NCBI RefSeq assembly: GCF_037975245.1
Contig: NC_092578.1
Coordinates: 20,328,821 to 20,392,820, forward strand
Source of the DNA: Apostichopus japonicus
Taxonomy: Eukaryota; Echinodermata; Holothuroidea; Aspidochirotida; Stichopodidae
Direction: 5' to 3'
DNA length: 64,000 bases
Shown: one piece after another, positions 16,701 through 27,295 of the stretch
How the letters are laid out: every line of letters begins with the position of its first letter
Position numbering within the stretch: the first letter of the stretch is position 1
Made by a program: the position numbers and the translations under genes
Notes under the pieces: generated by a model
What the model was told of the DNA's origin: nothing
Seen by the model: only the letters and a program-made list of their open reading frames with translations
Database searches by the model: none

Positions 16701-18206
16701 AAATGCTGTAAGTGGTTGACTCTTTGGGTCGATGTATCCCTGGTGATAAGCACGACCTTGATCGAGAGTGCTAAACCAGGAGCTACCTTTCAGGCCATCA
16801 AGGATATCCTGGATTCTTGGAATTGGTTGACGATCATCAACTGTTTTACGGTTCAATTCTCTATAGTCGACACATAGGCGTAACGACCCGTCACGCTTTC
16901 TGACGCAGACCACAGGTGAAGAGTAATTAGACTTCGACTTTGTTATCCAGTCCCTTGCTAGAAGGTCTTCCAAGTATTCCTTAACTTCTTTGAAAAGTGG
17001 ACGTGGAATACTTGCATAATTCTTCTGGACTGGTTCTGGATCATTTAAATTAATTTTCATCTTCAGGTCGGGACAATTTCCTGTATCCATGGAATCCTGT
17101 GAAAATGCTCTACATTCTTTCTTCAGCATTTTCTCTGCAGCATCTTGTTGCATTGGTGTGAGACATGTGAAGTCCACCTCTGGACACCACTCGTCAACAT
17201 CTTCACTGGACTGATCACTAGTCACATTAGCATTTTGTACAGAGTTATCCAATGTATTTACGTCTAAAGACATACAATCTCCATGTCGGGTGGCCTCATC
17301 TGCGTGTCTGCCATTAGCCACCTTACCAATGTACCGGAATGGCTCAATGTTTCCGATAACCGTACGTCTTGGCAACTGTATGTCATGGTTAGTAGAGTTG
17401 AAAACTGGTAGCATAACACAACGTCTTTGTGGCATTTTGACTACCGTCTCAGGTATGAGCAGCCCCTCTGGTACAGAAGTCGCAGGTGTTGGTACAAATA
17501 CACCCTCGGTTCCTCCCATAACTCTCTGATGATTCAGTTGACATTTTGTTATGCATTCCACATCTCTCCATTCCCTAGGCGGTATCAGTGTATACAGGTT
17601 TGGGGTTTTTACATCTACTGTGTCTTCATCCATGCCAGCCTCAATTAACCTTACCAAGGCTTCAACATCCTGTTTCTTTTTCCCTGGAATTGCTTGCACA
17701 AGGGTACTTATCTTAGAGCCTTTCTGGCAGTTTCCCATGAGATGTTCGATGACATTGTACCCAATCAATGGTGACTTCATACTCCCAGGATACACCAACA
17801 TTGGAACCCCAAGACTCTTGGTTCCAATGCGAAGGTCCACTAGGATCCACCCAAGGTATGGCATCTCTATCTCATTTGCAGCCTTTAAATCAAGATGTTG
17901 TCCTTCTAAGAGCTCTTCAACTGGTCTTATTTCGGCATGAGGAAGGTGACATTTGACCCAACTGTCCGAGACTAAAGATACTGCTGAACCTGTATCCCAC
18001 AGCAGTTCACTATCAATCCCGTTGAGGGTTCCATTAACAACGCACCTTTCACCCACTAGGTCAACAATCTTCTCTCTCTTCTTTCGAGACCAATCGTTAT
18101 TCATAGCAACCTGTCTAAGCAAGTCGGGACATTCCAGTCCATTTACATTTACTGCATGGACATCGCCTGAGGTCCCTTCTCGTCCCCCAGAGGAGACCTG
18201 TTGGCG
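13704..18206 (-). CDS. pol: Gypsy pol polyprotein (protease, RT, RNase H, integrase), expressed by -1 frameshift
   Basis: Uninterrupted frame of about 1,500 codons, entered from gag by a -1 shift at 18206-18212. It has no good ATG near its start, since the first possible initiator in frame is a TTG at 18122. Numbering from 18122, the aspartic protease motif DTGS is at about residue 43. The RT carries LCVDYRELN and the catalytic YLDD at about 515. RNase H shows HTDAS (about 690), YTDNN and the terminal DADVLSR. The integrase has an HHCC-type finger with HNEMCH near 955, followed by C-Q-C rather than the usual C-X2-C, which may be normal for this lineage. Catalytic D, D and E lie in SIDYLH (about 1014), HHDQG (about 1077) and GQVERLN (about 1112). 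A GPF/Y-like module ([11 protein letters not shown]) follows. The protein makes, processes and inserts the element's cDNA. Near the C-terminus a 13-residue segment is duplicated in tandem. No disabling mutation is visible. Confidence 0.96.
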   Translation of the reverse strand, partial: RQQVSSGGREGTSGDVHAVNVNGLECPDLLRQVAMNNDWSRKKREKIVDLVGERCVVNGTLNGIDSELLWDTGSAVSLVSDSWVKCHLPHAEIRPVEELLEGQHLDLKAANEIEMPYLGWILVDLRIGTKSLGVPMLVYPGSMKSPLIGYNVIEHLMGNCQKGSKISTLVQAIPGKKKQDVEALVRLIEAGMDEDTVDVKTPNLYTLIPPREWRDVECITKCQLNHQRVMGGTEGVFVPTPATSVPEGLLIPETVVKMPQRRCVMLPVFNSTNHDIQLPRRTVIGNIEPFRYIGKVANGRHADEATRHGDCMSLDVNTLDNSVQNANVTSDQSSEDVDEWCPEVDFTCLTPMQQDAAEKMLKKECRAFSQDSMDTGNCPDLKMKINLNDPEPVQKNYASIPRPLFKEVKEYLEDLLARDWITKSKSNYSSPVVCVRKRDGSLRLCVDYRELNRKTVDDRQPIPRIQDILDGLKGSSWFSTLDQGRAYHQGYIDPKSQPLTAFVTPWGLHEWKRIPFGLKNAPAEFQRYMEGCLDGLNNDICFVYLDDVLVHGSTFKEHLENLKKVLARLQQHGIKLKASKCKLFQKQVRYLGRLVTEEGHKLDPADLEPVLSLKDKKPSTVGELRKMLGFIGYYRSYIQNFSAIASPLFKLLQKEKGSTQKPSRRNQRKNNHLPNSNQKIAWTEEHQGILCSLIDLLTRQPVMAFPDFSKPYILHTDASLMGLGAVLYQEQEGKLRVIAYASRTLSAPEKNYHSTKLEFLALKWAVTERFRDYLTYAKYFVVYTDNNPLTYIMTTARLNATGQRWVSDLASFRFDIKYRPGHSNQDADVLSRMPLETDINEYIQECTAEVPGCALQTISECAAANVEGTFVYADSLTADIDLCNIMNLTTDHKVSLIELKELKAAQANDPVIGKVLEYMEKGTKPTYKERKDEDPDVRALLNKWGELIVTTEGVLKRVTANREQLILPSKYKSMVLKQLHNEMCHVGVERTLDLVRERFYWAHMAKEVEFYVRKQCQCIKQKKPARHVKSPLVPIVTKEPFELVSIDYLHLEKSKGGYEYILVVVDHFTRFAQAYATKRKTALAAADHLFNDFFLKFGFPKRLHHDQGKEFENQLFTRLQQLSGVGHSRTTPYHPQGNGQVERLNRTLLNMLRSMTEQQRFNWKDSLRKCMHAYNCTKSEGTGYSPFFLMFGRTPRLPVDIAFGLKGDETTRTQNETTGDQRETYAEKWRNKMKEAYKIAAQHAKKQSDRAKQRLDKKGHNVALHSGDRVLVKNLARVEGPGKLRPFWEEQVYVVTKQLPDIPVYEVRPESNRGRIRVLHRNLLLPCDALLPADNTPRRIVKKASSKHRRTTDIVEGSTDSSSDDEWVPDRFPGYPYQRVDQEGVRGGDLHRRGRRSEVDVGGDQVEIDNQSNSAGEQEICDPPEQPGQNLEICDPPEQPGQNLRPQRVKQGKKVLTYDNLGNPTWVRQEPHVCYLYQYIQPVECTKPNYLGNIYSKALI
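13876..13953 (-). repeat. 39-bp in-frame tandem duplication inside pol
   Basis: Two consecutive identical 39-bp units (13876-13914 and 13915-13953) encode two copies of [13 protein letters not shown] in the C-terminal tail of pol, downstream of the integrase core. The period is a multiple of three, so the frame is kept. Confidence 0.9.
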
Positions 18207-19255
18207 TTTCCCTGTTGCTTACCTGCCAAACATCCCCTGGATAAGTGACCAAATTTACCACATTTATAACAGTGGCGGCAACTGTCTCCTATACCATCCT
18301 GTTGACAATCGGAGCATCCCCGGGGCCTCCTCTCAAACGTTTTCGCCCTTCCCCTTTCTGTTATGGCCTTGTGTATTTCAGCCACTTGTGTCTTCAATAG
18401 TTGTACCTCTTCGTACAAGTTTGGGCTCTTCTCTTTCTTTACTTCGGGTTTGTGTCGGTCATTACCTGTCATTTCAACTGAAGCTGTGACAGGCTTCTTC
18501 AGTTGCATCTTTCTCGCCCTTTCTGCCTCGGAATGGGATGCTTGGTTTACCCTCTCCAGGAGGTCTTCCTCGCTGCATTTGTTGCTGGAGAAGGCATTCT
18601 TTACCTCCTGTCTAACTTCCGCATTCGACAACCCAGTTGACACTGCATGTTCAAACATTGACTCTACAAGGGTTTGGTCATATTTGAATTTGGCATTTGC
18701 TTCTTTTGATGCGAAGAGTACTCTCTGCTTCAACGCCAGGGCACGGAGGACAAAATTCTGGGCCGTCTCAATTCTACCCTGTGATATACCACATAGCTCC
18801 TGATACAGTTCAGTTGCTCCCCGCTCCTGAAAGTGAGCCCTCAGCAGACGTCTGGTAATGGGAAGGTCTAAGTCGTCCCGTCCCTCCAAGTAGTCCCTTA
18901 GCTGTAAACCAGGTGTAACAGCCCTAACTACAGCCTCTACAATTTCTTTCTCAGGATACCCACTTTTAAGTCCACTGTCAATCTGGTGGACCAGAGACAT
19001 GAATGCTAGCTTGTCACGTTGCCCAGGGTCCCCGATCTGTCCTTGTATCTTGAACTCTTTCTTGTATGGCAGAGCATGATCTGTGGGAGGGTGACTTTCC
19101 TTCTCAGAGGTTGACGTGGTCACTTTTAGTTCCCCTAGACATCTTTCAAACTCTGCTTCCAAGTCCTTGAGCTTCCGCTCATACATCTTTACTGTTTCCC
19201 TCATATCCGTTTCAGCGGCATCATCGGCTGAGGTGCTTTGGTCCGTCTCCATCAT
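18149..19255 (-). CDS. gag: Gypsy Gag (capsid/nucleocapsid) protein
   Basis: A 368-residue frame starting at ATG 19253-19255, 44 bp inside the 5' LTR boundary and 22 bp after the primer binding site, so the leader is very short. The N-terminal part (about 20-45) is charged and likely coiled coil ([15 protein letters not shown]). The middle is a helical capsid-like region ([25 protein letters not shown]). Near the C-terminus a CCHC zinc knuckle ([14 protein letters not shown], spacing C-X2-C-X4-H-X4-C) marks the nucleocapsid RNA-binding domain. Gag packages the element RNA into particles in the cytoplasm. The frame ends at 18149, while pol is open in the -1 frame across the overlap. The ATG has a second Met codon directly after it, so either could start translation. 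Confidence 0.94.
   Translation of the reverse strand: MMETDQSTSADDAAETDMRETVKMYERKLKDLEAEFERCLGELKVTTSTSEKESHPPTDHALPYKKEFKIQGQIGDPGQRDKLAFMSLVHQIDSGLKSGYPEKEIVEAVVRAVTPGLQLRDYLEGRDDLDLPITRRLLRAHFQERGATELYQELCGISQGRIETAQNFVLRALALKQRVLFASKEANAKFKYDQTLVESMFEHAVSTGLSNAEVRQEVKNAFSSNKCSEEDLLERVNQASHSEAERARKMQLKKPVTASVEMTGNDRHKPEVKKEKSPNLYEEVQLLKTQVAEIHKAITERGRAKTFERRPRGCSDCQQDGIGDSCRHCYKCGKFGHLSRGCLAGKQQGNANRSPLGDEKGPQAMSMQ
18170..18212 (-). promoter_or_regulatory. gag-pol -1 ribosomal frameshift signal (GGGAAAC + stem-loop)
   Basis: On the minus strand the heptamer GGGAAAC (18212 down to 18206) is phased X XXY YYZ with the gag codons GGA AAC. Slipping back by one base enters the open pol frame exactly. 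Six bases later AGGTCTC (18199-18193) can pair with GGGACCT (18176-18170), giving a 7-bp stem with one G-U pair and a 16-base loop. Heptamer, phase, spacer length and stem all match known -1 programmed frameshift signals. Whether a pseudoknot forms cannot be told by eye. Confidence 0.85.
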
Positions 19256-19277
19256 GGTCTAATCTAGTGGTTACTTC

Positions 19278-19296
19278 AGTCCTGGCAGGGTCGCCA
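19278..19296 (-). other. primer binding site, tRNA-Arg-like
   Basis: Read on the minus strand, three bases after the 5' LTR, the sequence starts TGGCGACCCTGCC and runs for 19 bases. Its plus-strand complement ends GGGTCGCCA, like a tRNA acceptor stem plus CCA. The TGGCGACC start is what tRNA-Arg acceptors ending GGTCG-CCA would give. The exact isoacceptor is an inference. Confidence 0.75.
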
Positions 19297-19299
19297 ATT

Positions 19300-19474
19300 T
19301 GTTAAGACCAGGATCTCTGTGAGACGGAGAGAGGAAAAACCAGTTTTAGTTTAGTTGTAACGAGTTAAGGCACATGTTAATCAATCGCTGAGGCTCCGCC
19401 CACCATACGCGCTATTGAACGCCAAAACAAACAACAAAATTTTGGGTAGGGCACCGCTAATCATACCCATAACA
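19300..19474 (-). repeat. 5' LTR (upstream LTR on the minus strand)
   Basis: 175 bp, identical by eye to 12809-12983. The primer binding site lies on its internal side and the TATT target duplication (19475-19478) on its outer side. It should hold the element's promoter, but no clear TATA box can be singled out. Confidence 0.96.
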
Positions 19475-19478
19475 TATT

Positions 19479-21501
19479 GAATGTTATTTAAGAATGCTCT
19501 GTATACGAGCATGCAAGGATATGTTTTTATAGAGTGATTAGAATTTATTAAACAATGAATAAACAATATTAATGTCAGCCCCCAGGAGCCATTCCAGACA
19601 CTTTGAAGATGAAGTGTCTCTGTTTACTTTAACCATACCATAACATGCGAAGACTCGCCTCAGTAAAGTCACCTTTAATTTATTTGTTGACATTTTGGTG
19701 CGTAATAGTCCTCACGTGGTGGCAGTTCTATCACCATGGCGCCCATAGTATGAAGGGTGACACATCGTGAATTTTAGACTTTTATTTGCTGATGTAGACC
19801 CTCACCGTTAAGATTAATATTCATATGTGATCTCCCGATTTCAAGATCAATGCCTTATATGCTTAGCATACGTAACCATCTTTTCTTTCAGGAAATCCGG
19901 GCACATGATATCGATACTTTCTTTCCTGACCAATTGAAAGGTAACTGCATGGAAGTCCTATTATTCATCACTTAGTACGACCTGATGCGTTTCATGTGAA
20001 TAACCTGCTGTGAGATGATTTAATGATGTAATTTGCCTTTATCTCTGACGCATGAATGAACTATACGTTTGTTGTTGTAAACTATCACAGGTTATGTTCA
20101 AGTTGTCTCTATGAACGGATTTAAATTCCTCGGGCCTTTAAAAGAGACAAGGATATTACATAGGGACAGTAAGAACAATCTGGGGATATTCATACCCCGG
20201 CCACATGAAATCAGTTGGCTATCCCTAGAAGCCTCTGTTTACATACAGAAGGGTATATCAACTTCTTTAAACTTGTTTGTAATATAATTTATACATAGGA
20301 CCGTTTCCGGGATTAAGAATACTTCGGGATGAATACCATTGAGTCATATATAATTGTGATAGGCCTATAAGCTAGTTTCGCGAAACTCTTACAATTGAGT
20401 CACTAATGATTGAATATTCACTGAAAGGCTGTAGACCTACTGTACACAATTCATCTATATAACTTCACACGCATATATCTTTGCCAGTAGCCAAGCCAAT
20501 AATACCGTAGTTTATCCAATCTCTCTCTCTATGTAACGGAGAGTAGCTGCAAGTTTTTGATCCGCTGATATGAAGTAAACAAACTATTTAATACACTAAG
20601 AGCTATATGACGAAGTTATTCGATACTTTATCGCAAACATGACTAACCAATAAACCTTCCATAAGCTAATCATGAAACATTTATAATACTTCTCCCGTAA
20701 TCGTATAAAAGCATTAAAATCCTCGGTACTGATAATATAATGGCTTTGCCAGCTTTGGACGAATCGTCAATCTTACTGGATTCCATCGTTTCGTTGTGTG
20801 GTAATCATGGAAAATAAGTCATTTTGCCCCCTGACAATCATTTAAAGTGACGTAAGTTTGTATCTTACAAGACTGATTATGATTTTATTCAGTTGTGAAT
20901 CACACTCCAGGAAGACTGAGGTATAGTTGTCACTAGTGACACTGCACAAGTATTCGTGTGACAGGTATGAATTATGCCCCCTACAAAAAAAAAAACTTGT
21001 CATTTTCCAAGTTGCGGTATTATCGTTTATACGACTGCGTTCGCATCGATCCAGGATGTCAGTAGTTAGCAGATTCCAATCTGTCAGTTTGGTTACTGCG
21101 GGGGCTGGGCACGCTGCTGGTGGAGAAAACAGCAACGCCATTTCTCAAAGTATATGAAATATTTGTCTGCCTGCTCTCTCCCCTCCAGGGGACGGTAACA
21201 TTCAACTGTACAAGTATTGACATGTCTGTATAAGTATTAAATACATTGTGTGTACCTTTAGCTCAATACCAACAAAACAAGTAATAAAGTATGAAGTGTT
21301 ACAAATACCATCCAAAATGTGGTTCTTTGACTACTATGTAATATCTTCACTTCGAAGGCAAATCGTCCTACTCCTTTCAAGTGTGATGATCTATGTTGTT
21401 CGAATGAGAGGCAATGGGTGTCATAGCAGTACGGTATATCTCTGTATGATATGGACATTATTAATGTGACTGATCATTCGATTGGAAGGCGCTGGTCTTT
21501 A
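19479..21501. other. no gene seen
   Basis: Mixed-composition sequence with only short open frames lacking protein character. A poly(A) run of 12 lies near 20985 and a short (TC)n run near 20520. No RNA gene or repeat is recognisable. Confidence 0.5.
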
Positions 21502-21888
21502 ATGACAGTCAAGGGCGTAGGAACCGGGGGGGCTGGGGGGCGCCAGCCCCCCCAGTGAAAAATGTGGAGGGGCGGAAGTATCATTCCGCCCCCCGGTTCG
21601 CAAGTAAGAAAACCCCTTTTTCATTTCCAAATGAGAAAAAAATTTCATTTGGAGCACCAAATTGCATCTAAGGCCTGGTGAAAATACAAAATTAAGTTCA
21701 CAAAATGGAGTGGGTGTTGAAGTGTGCTATATTGCACCAAATTGCATCTGAGGCCACCTGGAAATGCAAAAAAAAATCCAAAGGGGAGGGGGACACCCCT
21801 CCCCTTAGACCCCTCCCCCAGGCCGGCCATCAGTCTTCAGCCCCCCCCCCCCCACTCAAAAGTACCTTCCTACGCCACTGATGACAGT
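21502..21888. mobile_element. hAT-type MITE with perfect 8-bp target duplication
   Basis: The element is 21510-21880 (371 bp). Its left end reads CAAGGGCGTAGGAA and its right end, reverse-complemented, reads CAGTGGCGTAGGAA, so the two form terminal inverted repeats. Both sides carry the 8-bp duplication ATGACAGT (21502-21509 and 21881-21888). An 8-bp duplication with CAGTGGCG-type ends is characteristic of hAT transposons. The interior is non-coding, with C- and G-homopolymers. It carries two diverged direct copies of a segment containing CACCAAATTGCATCT, so it depends on a transposase made elsewhere. Confidence 0.85.
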
Positions 21889-22937
21889 ATCCTATTTGAA
21901 ACTGACATCTTAACTACCGCTTACATGTTGTCACACATATATGTCGGGAAAGCCGAATCGTTTAAGTTGTTGAAGAGTTACTTCGTTACAGATTTCCATT
22001 TACGTACTCCTGATTCATAGAGACACATTGTTATTAGCAGGGCTATCAATCATTGCCCCCCCCCCCACCCACCCTGAAGGTGTCGTTGCTGTTTTACACC
22101 ATAACACAGTGCTTTACTAAAACTGATCACGATATCCTTTGTTTGAACCGTAGAAAATCTAAGTTTAGCCACTATTGCATTCATGAATAATTTGGTGCAC
22201 GCGAAGAATGGGTTATGTGATAGACGACAGGGAGTTCTATTTACTATTAATAGTAGAAAAGGGAACGTTGAGTTGTTATTGTACACTCTGACAGTGTACA
22301 TCGATATTCATAATATCATAAGCAATTCAAGAACGCTAGTTTTTATATGTACATTATTTTCAGTGAATACTCCTTTAATACGATTATCTGCGAGTTGGCG
22401 GACAGTGAAATATGGCTTGATGATAAGAAACTGACGATAAGAAATAAAAGCATATACGTATCAGTGAACAGCAATGAAAGATGTGAAACTATCAATAAAG
22501 ACCTCTTCACGGCCACTCTGACACCTGATTGTCGCAAATAAAATGGAAATTAATTCTAGCGAGAGGTTTTCAAAAGTTCTCCTTAAATAGTGACCTCTAT
22601 AATTCTTAATAACTCTGAACGTGTTTCAAACTTGTGCGACAACAGTACTTTTACAAGGGTAACTGAATGCACTGCTCTTTTACAATAATTATGGAGATAT
22701 CTGCAGCGAAATGTACTTTAATTTGCAACACTGCACTAACTTGTTGTAGGTATAGTTGCTTTTTAGTGCGTGCAACCCATGCAGGTATTTCTGCACAAGT
22801 TGAAGTTGTATGGGAGAGTATAGAGAGGGAGGAAGGTATTTTGGTGTAATGGAGGCTACTCTTTTTTTTCTATCTTGGAAAAGGATATCGTTCAAATCAC
22901 CGCGAGGTTCCACGGCGTGGGTATAAACAAATGAATA
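21889..22937. other. no gene seen
   Basis: AT-rich sequence with a C-rich run near 22057-22075. Several open frames of 60-85 codons occur but overlap on opposite strands and resemble nothing I know. Confidence 0.45.
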
Positions 22938-23193
22938 CGGCGGAGTGTATAGCCTAGTGGTTAACGCCGGCGTCTCCCAGTCATGAGATCCCCGGTTCGA
23001 TTCCCCGCCGACAGCAATGTGTGTCGTCTGGCAAGGGTGTTGTTCAATAACAACCTCCCGACATGGACGTTAAATGGATGTGTGCCGAGAGATTGGCTAC
23101 GGTCAGCTTGCGAGTCTATAAGCCTCCATGGCTTCTTTCGCGAGTTCCTGCTTGCGGGAAGATCACTATACATACATACATACATACATACAC
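22938..23193 (+). mobile_element. tRNA-derived SINE with (TACA)n tail
   Basis: The head has a Pol III A box (TAGCCTAGTGG, 22950-22960) and a B box (GGTTCGATTCC, 22994-23004) at tRNA-like spacing. It is followed by about 165 bp of non-tRNA body and a TACATACATACA tail (about 23169-23193). The head lacks a coherent cloverleaf end and the body is long, so this is a retroposed SINE and not a tRNA gene. A second, diverged copy of the same family with the same 3' end lies in the opposite orientation at 28816-29017. Mobilisation would need a LINE partner that recognises the 3' end. Confidence 0.8.
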
Positions 23194-24877
23194 ATGCAAT
23201 TTTTTGTTGGTCGAGAGCCATAGTGTAACTGTACTTACTATCAGGCCAGAGTATCAATACAACGGAATAAGTATTAATTAGCATAGTATGTTGAACTTTC
23301 TATTACGTAATTAGTTTGGCACAAATATACTTAAAGGTACAGTATACGTTCTTGAATATATAACACTCTTCAGGTAATAAGTTCCAATTTGTAAACAGAA
23401 GCAAATGTCTCGAATAAATATATGATATATATCGATATACGCGTCTTCGTTAGACTTTGATTTCTTAACGGCAAAGTCGCCTGCACTAAAATACAAATAC
23501 ATAGCGAACAAGAAGACAGACGAGCAACCAAAACACATACACCGCATTCAGAGATTGGCAGGCAGTCAATAAATCAATAAGCAATACTAACCCGAGACAA
23601 AAGTCATAGAAATGCTCTATGACGGGCCCTAAAACATAAATTAATAATATATATGCCTGCTGAAGGAGGTATAGGTTTCAAGAGCTTCTTGAATGTTTTA
23701 TATCGACTGCTCTTGATATTTTCTGGCAGTTTTCAGACTTCCAAATTTGGAGCATAAACGGAAAAATTCTGCCCCAAAGAAAATAAAATCAGTGCAAGGT
23801 TCCCCAAGAGAAAGTGAAGGAGAGCTTTATGACCTACCTCGTCTTCGGTCAATACTGATTTCATTAATATGATTAATCTATAGTCATTGCTTTGTTTCAT
23901 AGGGAGCCAGTGGAGATGTATTAAGTCTATGTAATGGGATCAAAATTGCAATGTTTAGTGACCAGTCTTGCAGTTCACTAACAAGATTGGAGCTTGTTTA
24001 CAAGGCAAAACCCATGCAAAATAGACAAGCAAAGAACTATTTGACTATATAGACCTATATTTTAAGATTTAATTGGTCACAAAGAACAAAACTATCGGAT
24101 TCACCTGACTTATTGTTGTAAATTTTGCATTATTTCGAGGCAACTGGTGATTAGGTATTCTTTAATTGTAATTTTAGCCAGTGGAGCTTTAACGCAGTGC
24201 CATCACTTATCATATTTAATCACAACAAATCTGTTTTAAACCTCTATTGTTGAGATCAACGCAATTCAATAAATTCACACAACCTTGTAAGAAATGATTG
24301 AGTGTACATCTTTCAAATGATGAGAGAAATACACCCTTTGCAGTTTTAAGAGAAATGTAAATTAACAGCCATTGTTAATTTCATGTAATCATCATAGTTG
24401 TTCAATTGTTTGTTTTGCAACACGTATCCCTATCTGTACATCAACAAGGTCTTATTTAATGGATTATTTAGATTTCTGGTTCCATGGAGATGGTTTAATC
24501 ACGCAGTAATTTCATTTCCGCGACAAATACAGAGAAAGAGAAGTCCTGACATGTTTCCGTTTCATTGCTTGTCCTAGACGCCCTAGACAAACGTCTTTTA
24601 ATATTGTCTGACATAAACTTGATGATGCTTTTAGTAATGCTTCATTCTTTACGTTCTTTGTCATGGTCGGTATTTCTCATTTTCAAGACAGGAAACGTTT
24701 TTCGAATGACATTTGCAGCCTTCATTTTCGTTTTACTTGTAAAAAAAGCAACCTAAGAATGTTTAAACCTATAACCAAGATAATGAAAACAAATAAAAGA
24801 ACATAAGGGTTCAGTAAAGTCGCATAAAAGTAAATTAAGTTAAAAAGGCTAGAGAAGAATTCTGCTGAAGTATACAA
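23194..24877. other. no gene seen
   Basis: AT-rich sequence with scattered stop codons in all frames. No repeat, RNA gene or protein-like frame could be recognised. Confidence 0.45.
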
Positions 24878-25081
24878 GCTTAAGTAATACCAGGTACTTA
24901 TTACCATGATACTTAAAAGTAATACCAGGTCACTGTAAACTAATGTTTAATGGGTAGACGGCTACCTACAGATATGTGAGCTTAAGTAATACCAGGTACT
25001 TATTACCATGATACTTAAAAGTAATACCAGGTCACTGTAAACTAATGTTTAGTGGATAGACGGCTACCTACAGACATGTGA
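24878..25081. repeat. 102-bp tandem duplication
   Basis: Two adjacent copies, about 24878-24979 and 24980-25081, sharing GCTTAAGTAATACCAGG and AGACGGCTACCTACAGA. They differ at only a few positions (for example TTTAATGGGT versus TTTAGTGGAT). Each unit also contains an internal repeat of AGTAATACCAGGT. Confidence 0.9.
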
Positions 25082-25552
25082 AGTTTTAAATAGCTCTTAT
25101 ACATTTAAAGGTATTGAGTTATATTCTTTTGTTGAGGGCTCATTGGTGGTTAAAATTGAGATGAGCCATCCAATTAATAAGCCTTTCGTTTTGTTGTTAT
25201 GGCTTCAATGAACTAGAGTGAATTTTATGTCGGCGAGTTTGGCTTAGATCCGAAGGCATTCGGTCTATTAAGGTGAAATTTATGTCGGAGAGGTCACGTG
25301 GGAGCCTGTTATAGCTGATAGACAACACGTATCTAACTCGATTGTATGAAATCGGATTTGTAGCTTATTTATTCTGGTAAGAAAGGGAACATAAGCGTTC
25401 TTTTTTTGATAGCCGTTAATGTTAGCATGATAGACTAATGATCGATTTACATCAAGGAATTATGTCCACATCATCAGATCATCAGGTCATTGAATTCATT
25501 GCACTGGATGTGAAATAGTTTGTTATTCATCTTACGTCCTCACGAAACTTGA
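25082..25552. other. no gene seen
   Basis: Unique-looking AT-rich sequence between the 102-bp duplication and the Penelope-like remnant. It may include non-coding sequence of that element, but no boundary is visible. Confidence 0.4.
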
Positions 25553-26242
25553 AGATATCAAGAACCAATTCCCCAGTACAGCCATCATCGGTACTTCGAC
25601 GTCACTTCTCTTTACCCTAACATCCCTCATGCTGAAGGTATCACAGCCACGTGTGCAGTCCTATCCAAGAAGGTCCACCCTTGTCCACCCACCTCTGACA
25701 TCAAAGTTCTCATGCAGCAGGTACTCACCAAAAACAACTTTACGTTCATGGACAAGCATTACCTTCAAAGACACGGGACTGCCATGGGGACCAGGATGGC
25801 TCCTTCCTTTGCATGCCTGTTTATGTCTAGCTTTGAAGAACGCATGATCAGTACAGCTCCCTGCCGTCCCCTTATCTGGTGGCGCTACATAGATGACATC
25901 TTCTTCGTTTGGACCAGTGATGAGGATAGCCTGCTAACCTTCATCAATCACATCAATTGTTTCCACAGCACCATCAAATTTACCTCTGATCATTCTCACC
26001 AACAGGTTAACTTTCTCGATGTGACTGTTCGCAAGGAACACGGTTCTCTCTCTCTACAGACTTATACACCAAGCCCACAGACACACACCAGTATCTCCAT
26101 TCTTCAAGCTGCCTTCCCCATCACTGCAAGTCTTGAATTCCCTACAGTCAAGCACTTTATCTTCGTCGCATTTGCTCTAACAATTCCTATTTCATTCGCC
26201 ATACAGATGCTTTGGGAAAACACCTTACTGCCAGGGCCATAG
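25553..26242 (+). pseudogene. Penelope-type reverse transcriptase, partial and frameshifted
   Basis: Open from a stop at 25550-25552. RT motif A appears as FDVTSLYPNIP (25595-25627). GTAMGTRMAPSFA follows, then the catalytic YIDD at 25886-25897 and FLDVTV. All lie in one frame, although an ATG occurs only at 25712. Near 26050 the recognisable similarity (TKPTDTH-like segment, typical of PLE RTs) jumps to another frame, and the original frame then runs through unrelated residues to its stop at 26242. The fingers and N-terminal part are missing. This is a broken RT that cannot be functional. PLE RTs are related to telomerase RT. Confidence 0.85.
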
Positions 26243-26984
26243 TGTCAGAAGGGTAATTGAAGCCATTCAGAGAGTCCACTCCCTATCCAGATCATCTCAA
26301 TTGGCAGTGAAGGACAAAAAGGGACGAGATTGCGACAACAAGCTCCCCCTGGTTGCTACTTTCCATCCAAATCTTCCTCCTCTTCAGCAAAACACCTCTA
26401 AACAACCACAACAGTCTCCTTACTTCAGACAGACTCCAACGAGCCGTCCCTGAAAAACCCACCATCGCCTACAGACGTCCACCTACCTACGAGACCTTCT
26501 TGTGCGTGCTGCTGTTCCACCTCTAACTTCTAACCCTACACCCATTCAGCATGGTACTTTCAAATGTGATCGTACTTCGAGATTCATCGTCTGCAGCCAC
26601 CACATTGTTGAATCTAATTCCATCACCAGCCACAGCATGCAACTCACACACAAGACTAAGGGTCACATCACTTGCACAACCACTAATGTCATCTATCTGA
26701 TCTCTTGTAGAGCTTGCGGCATCCAATATATTGGCGAAACCAAAACCACCCTCAAGAAGCGATTCTATGGTCACAGATCCACAGTCAACACCATGAAGAC
26801 CGAGACCCCAGTTGGAGAACACTTAAACCTCCCCAACGATACCATTAACGACATGTCCCTACAGGGGATTGAATCCTTAGGTAGCCGCCCTGACCTAGTA
26901 CTAATCAGCAGAGAGAGGCTGTGGGTGCAACGCCTTCGCACCATTCAAACTCAGGGGCTCAACATTCAGGAAGGACATGAATAA
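26243..26984 (+). pseudogene. Penelope GIY-YIG endonuclease region
   Basis: The terminal 160 codons (26502-26984) are open and end in TAA. The GIY-YIG core is visible as VIYLISCRACGIQYIGET, followed by LKKRFYGHR with the conserved Arg and His. Upstream, the same frame continues as linker sequence but is interrupted by a TGA at 26451-26453, and it is out of frame with the RT. GIY-YIG nucleases nick target DNA for insertion of canonical PLEs. Because the domain is cut off from the RT it is annotated as part of a pseudogene. Confidence 0.85.
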
Positions 26985-27295
26985 CTATTCTTCTGTCCCC
27001 CTCCATCTACCCTTGCCGCCCCCCCCCCCATCACTCCTCTTCTCACAGCTCTATTCCACTTTTCCCACACATTTCTGTCCTTGTCCTTCCTCAGTATATT
27101 CCCTACCCCCCCCCCCCCCCCTCCACTGTTTATCTCCTACCTCTCCTCTTCCCCTGTTGCTTTCTTTCTGTCTTCTCTCCATCCCTTTTCTACTAATATT
27201 CCCTTACATTTTATCTCTTTGTGTTCACCGTACTCATTGACCTGTCTGTATTCTCTGCGTGTTTTTGTCTCTTCTGTTTACTGTTTGTCATTTAC
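26985..27295 (+). other. pyrimidine-rich 3' segment of the Penelope element
   Basis: About 300 bp made mostly of C and T on the plus strand, with C-runs near 27019 and 27107, lying between the GIY-YIG stop codon and the hammerhead-like motif. Non-coding. Confidence 0.6.

Larger units (their letters stand above)
12805..19478 (-). mobile_element. complete Ty3/Gypsy LTR retrotransposon with target-site duplication
   Basis: The element proper is 12809-19474 (6,666 bp), read on the minus strand. It has two 175-bp LTRs that look identical base for base, starting TG and ending CA. They are flanked by the 4-bp target duplication TATT (12805-12808 and 19475-19478). In minus-strand order it contains 5' LTR, primer binding site, gag, -1 frameshift signal, pol (protease, RT, RNase H, integrase), about 0.7 kb of non-coding DNA, polypurine tract and 3' LTR. 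No env frame is seen. Identical LTRs, a perfect target duplication and uninterrupted gag and pol indicate a recent and possibly still competent insertion. Protease-RT-RNaseH-integrase order and the 4-bp duplication are typical of Ty3/Gypsy (Metaviridae-type) elements. Confidence 0.97.

Noticed and set aside
14146-18489. Plus-strand frames of up to 178 codons across the Gypsy element
   Set aside because: They are shadows of the intact gag and pol frames on the minus strand and have no recognisable protein features.
22941-23012. True tRNA gene
   Set aside because: A and B boxes are present, but there is no matching acceptor stem, and a SINE body and tail follow.
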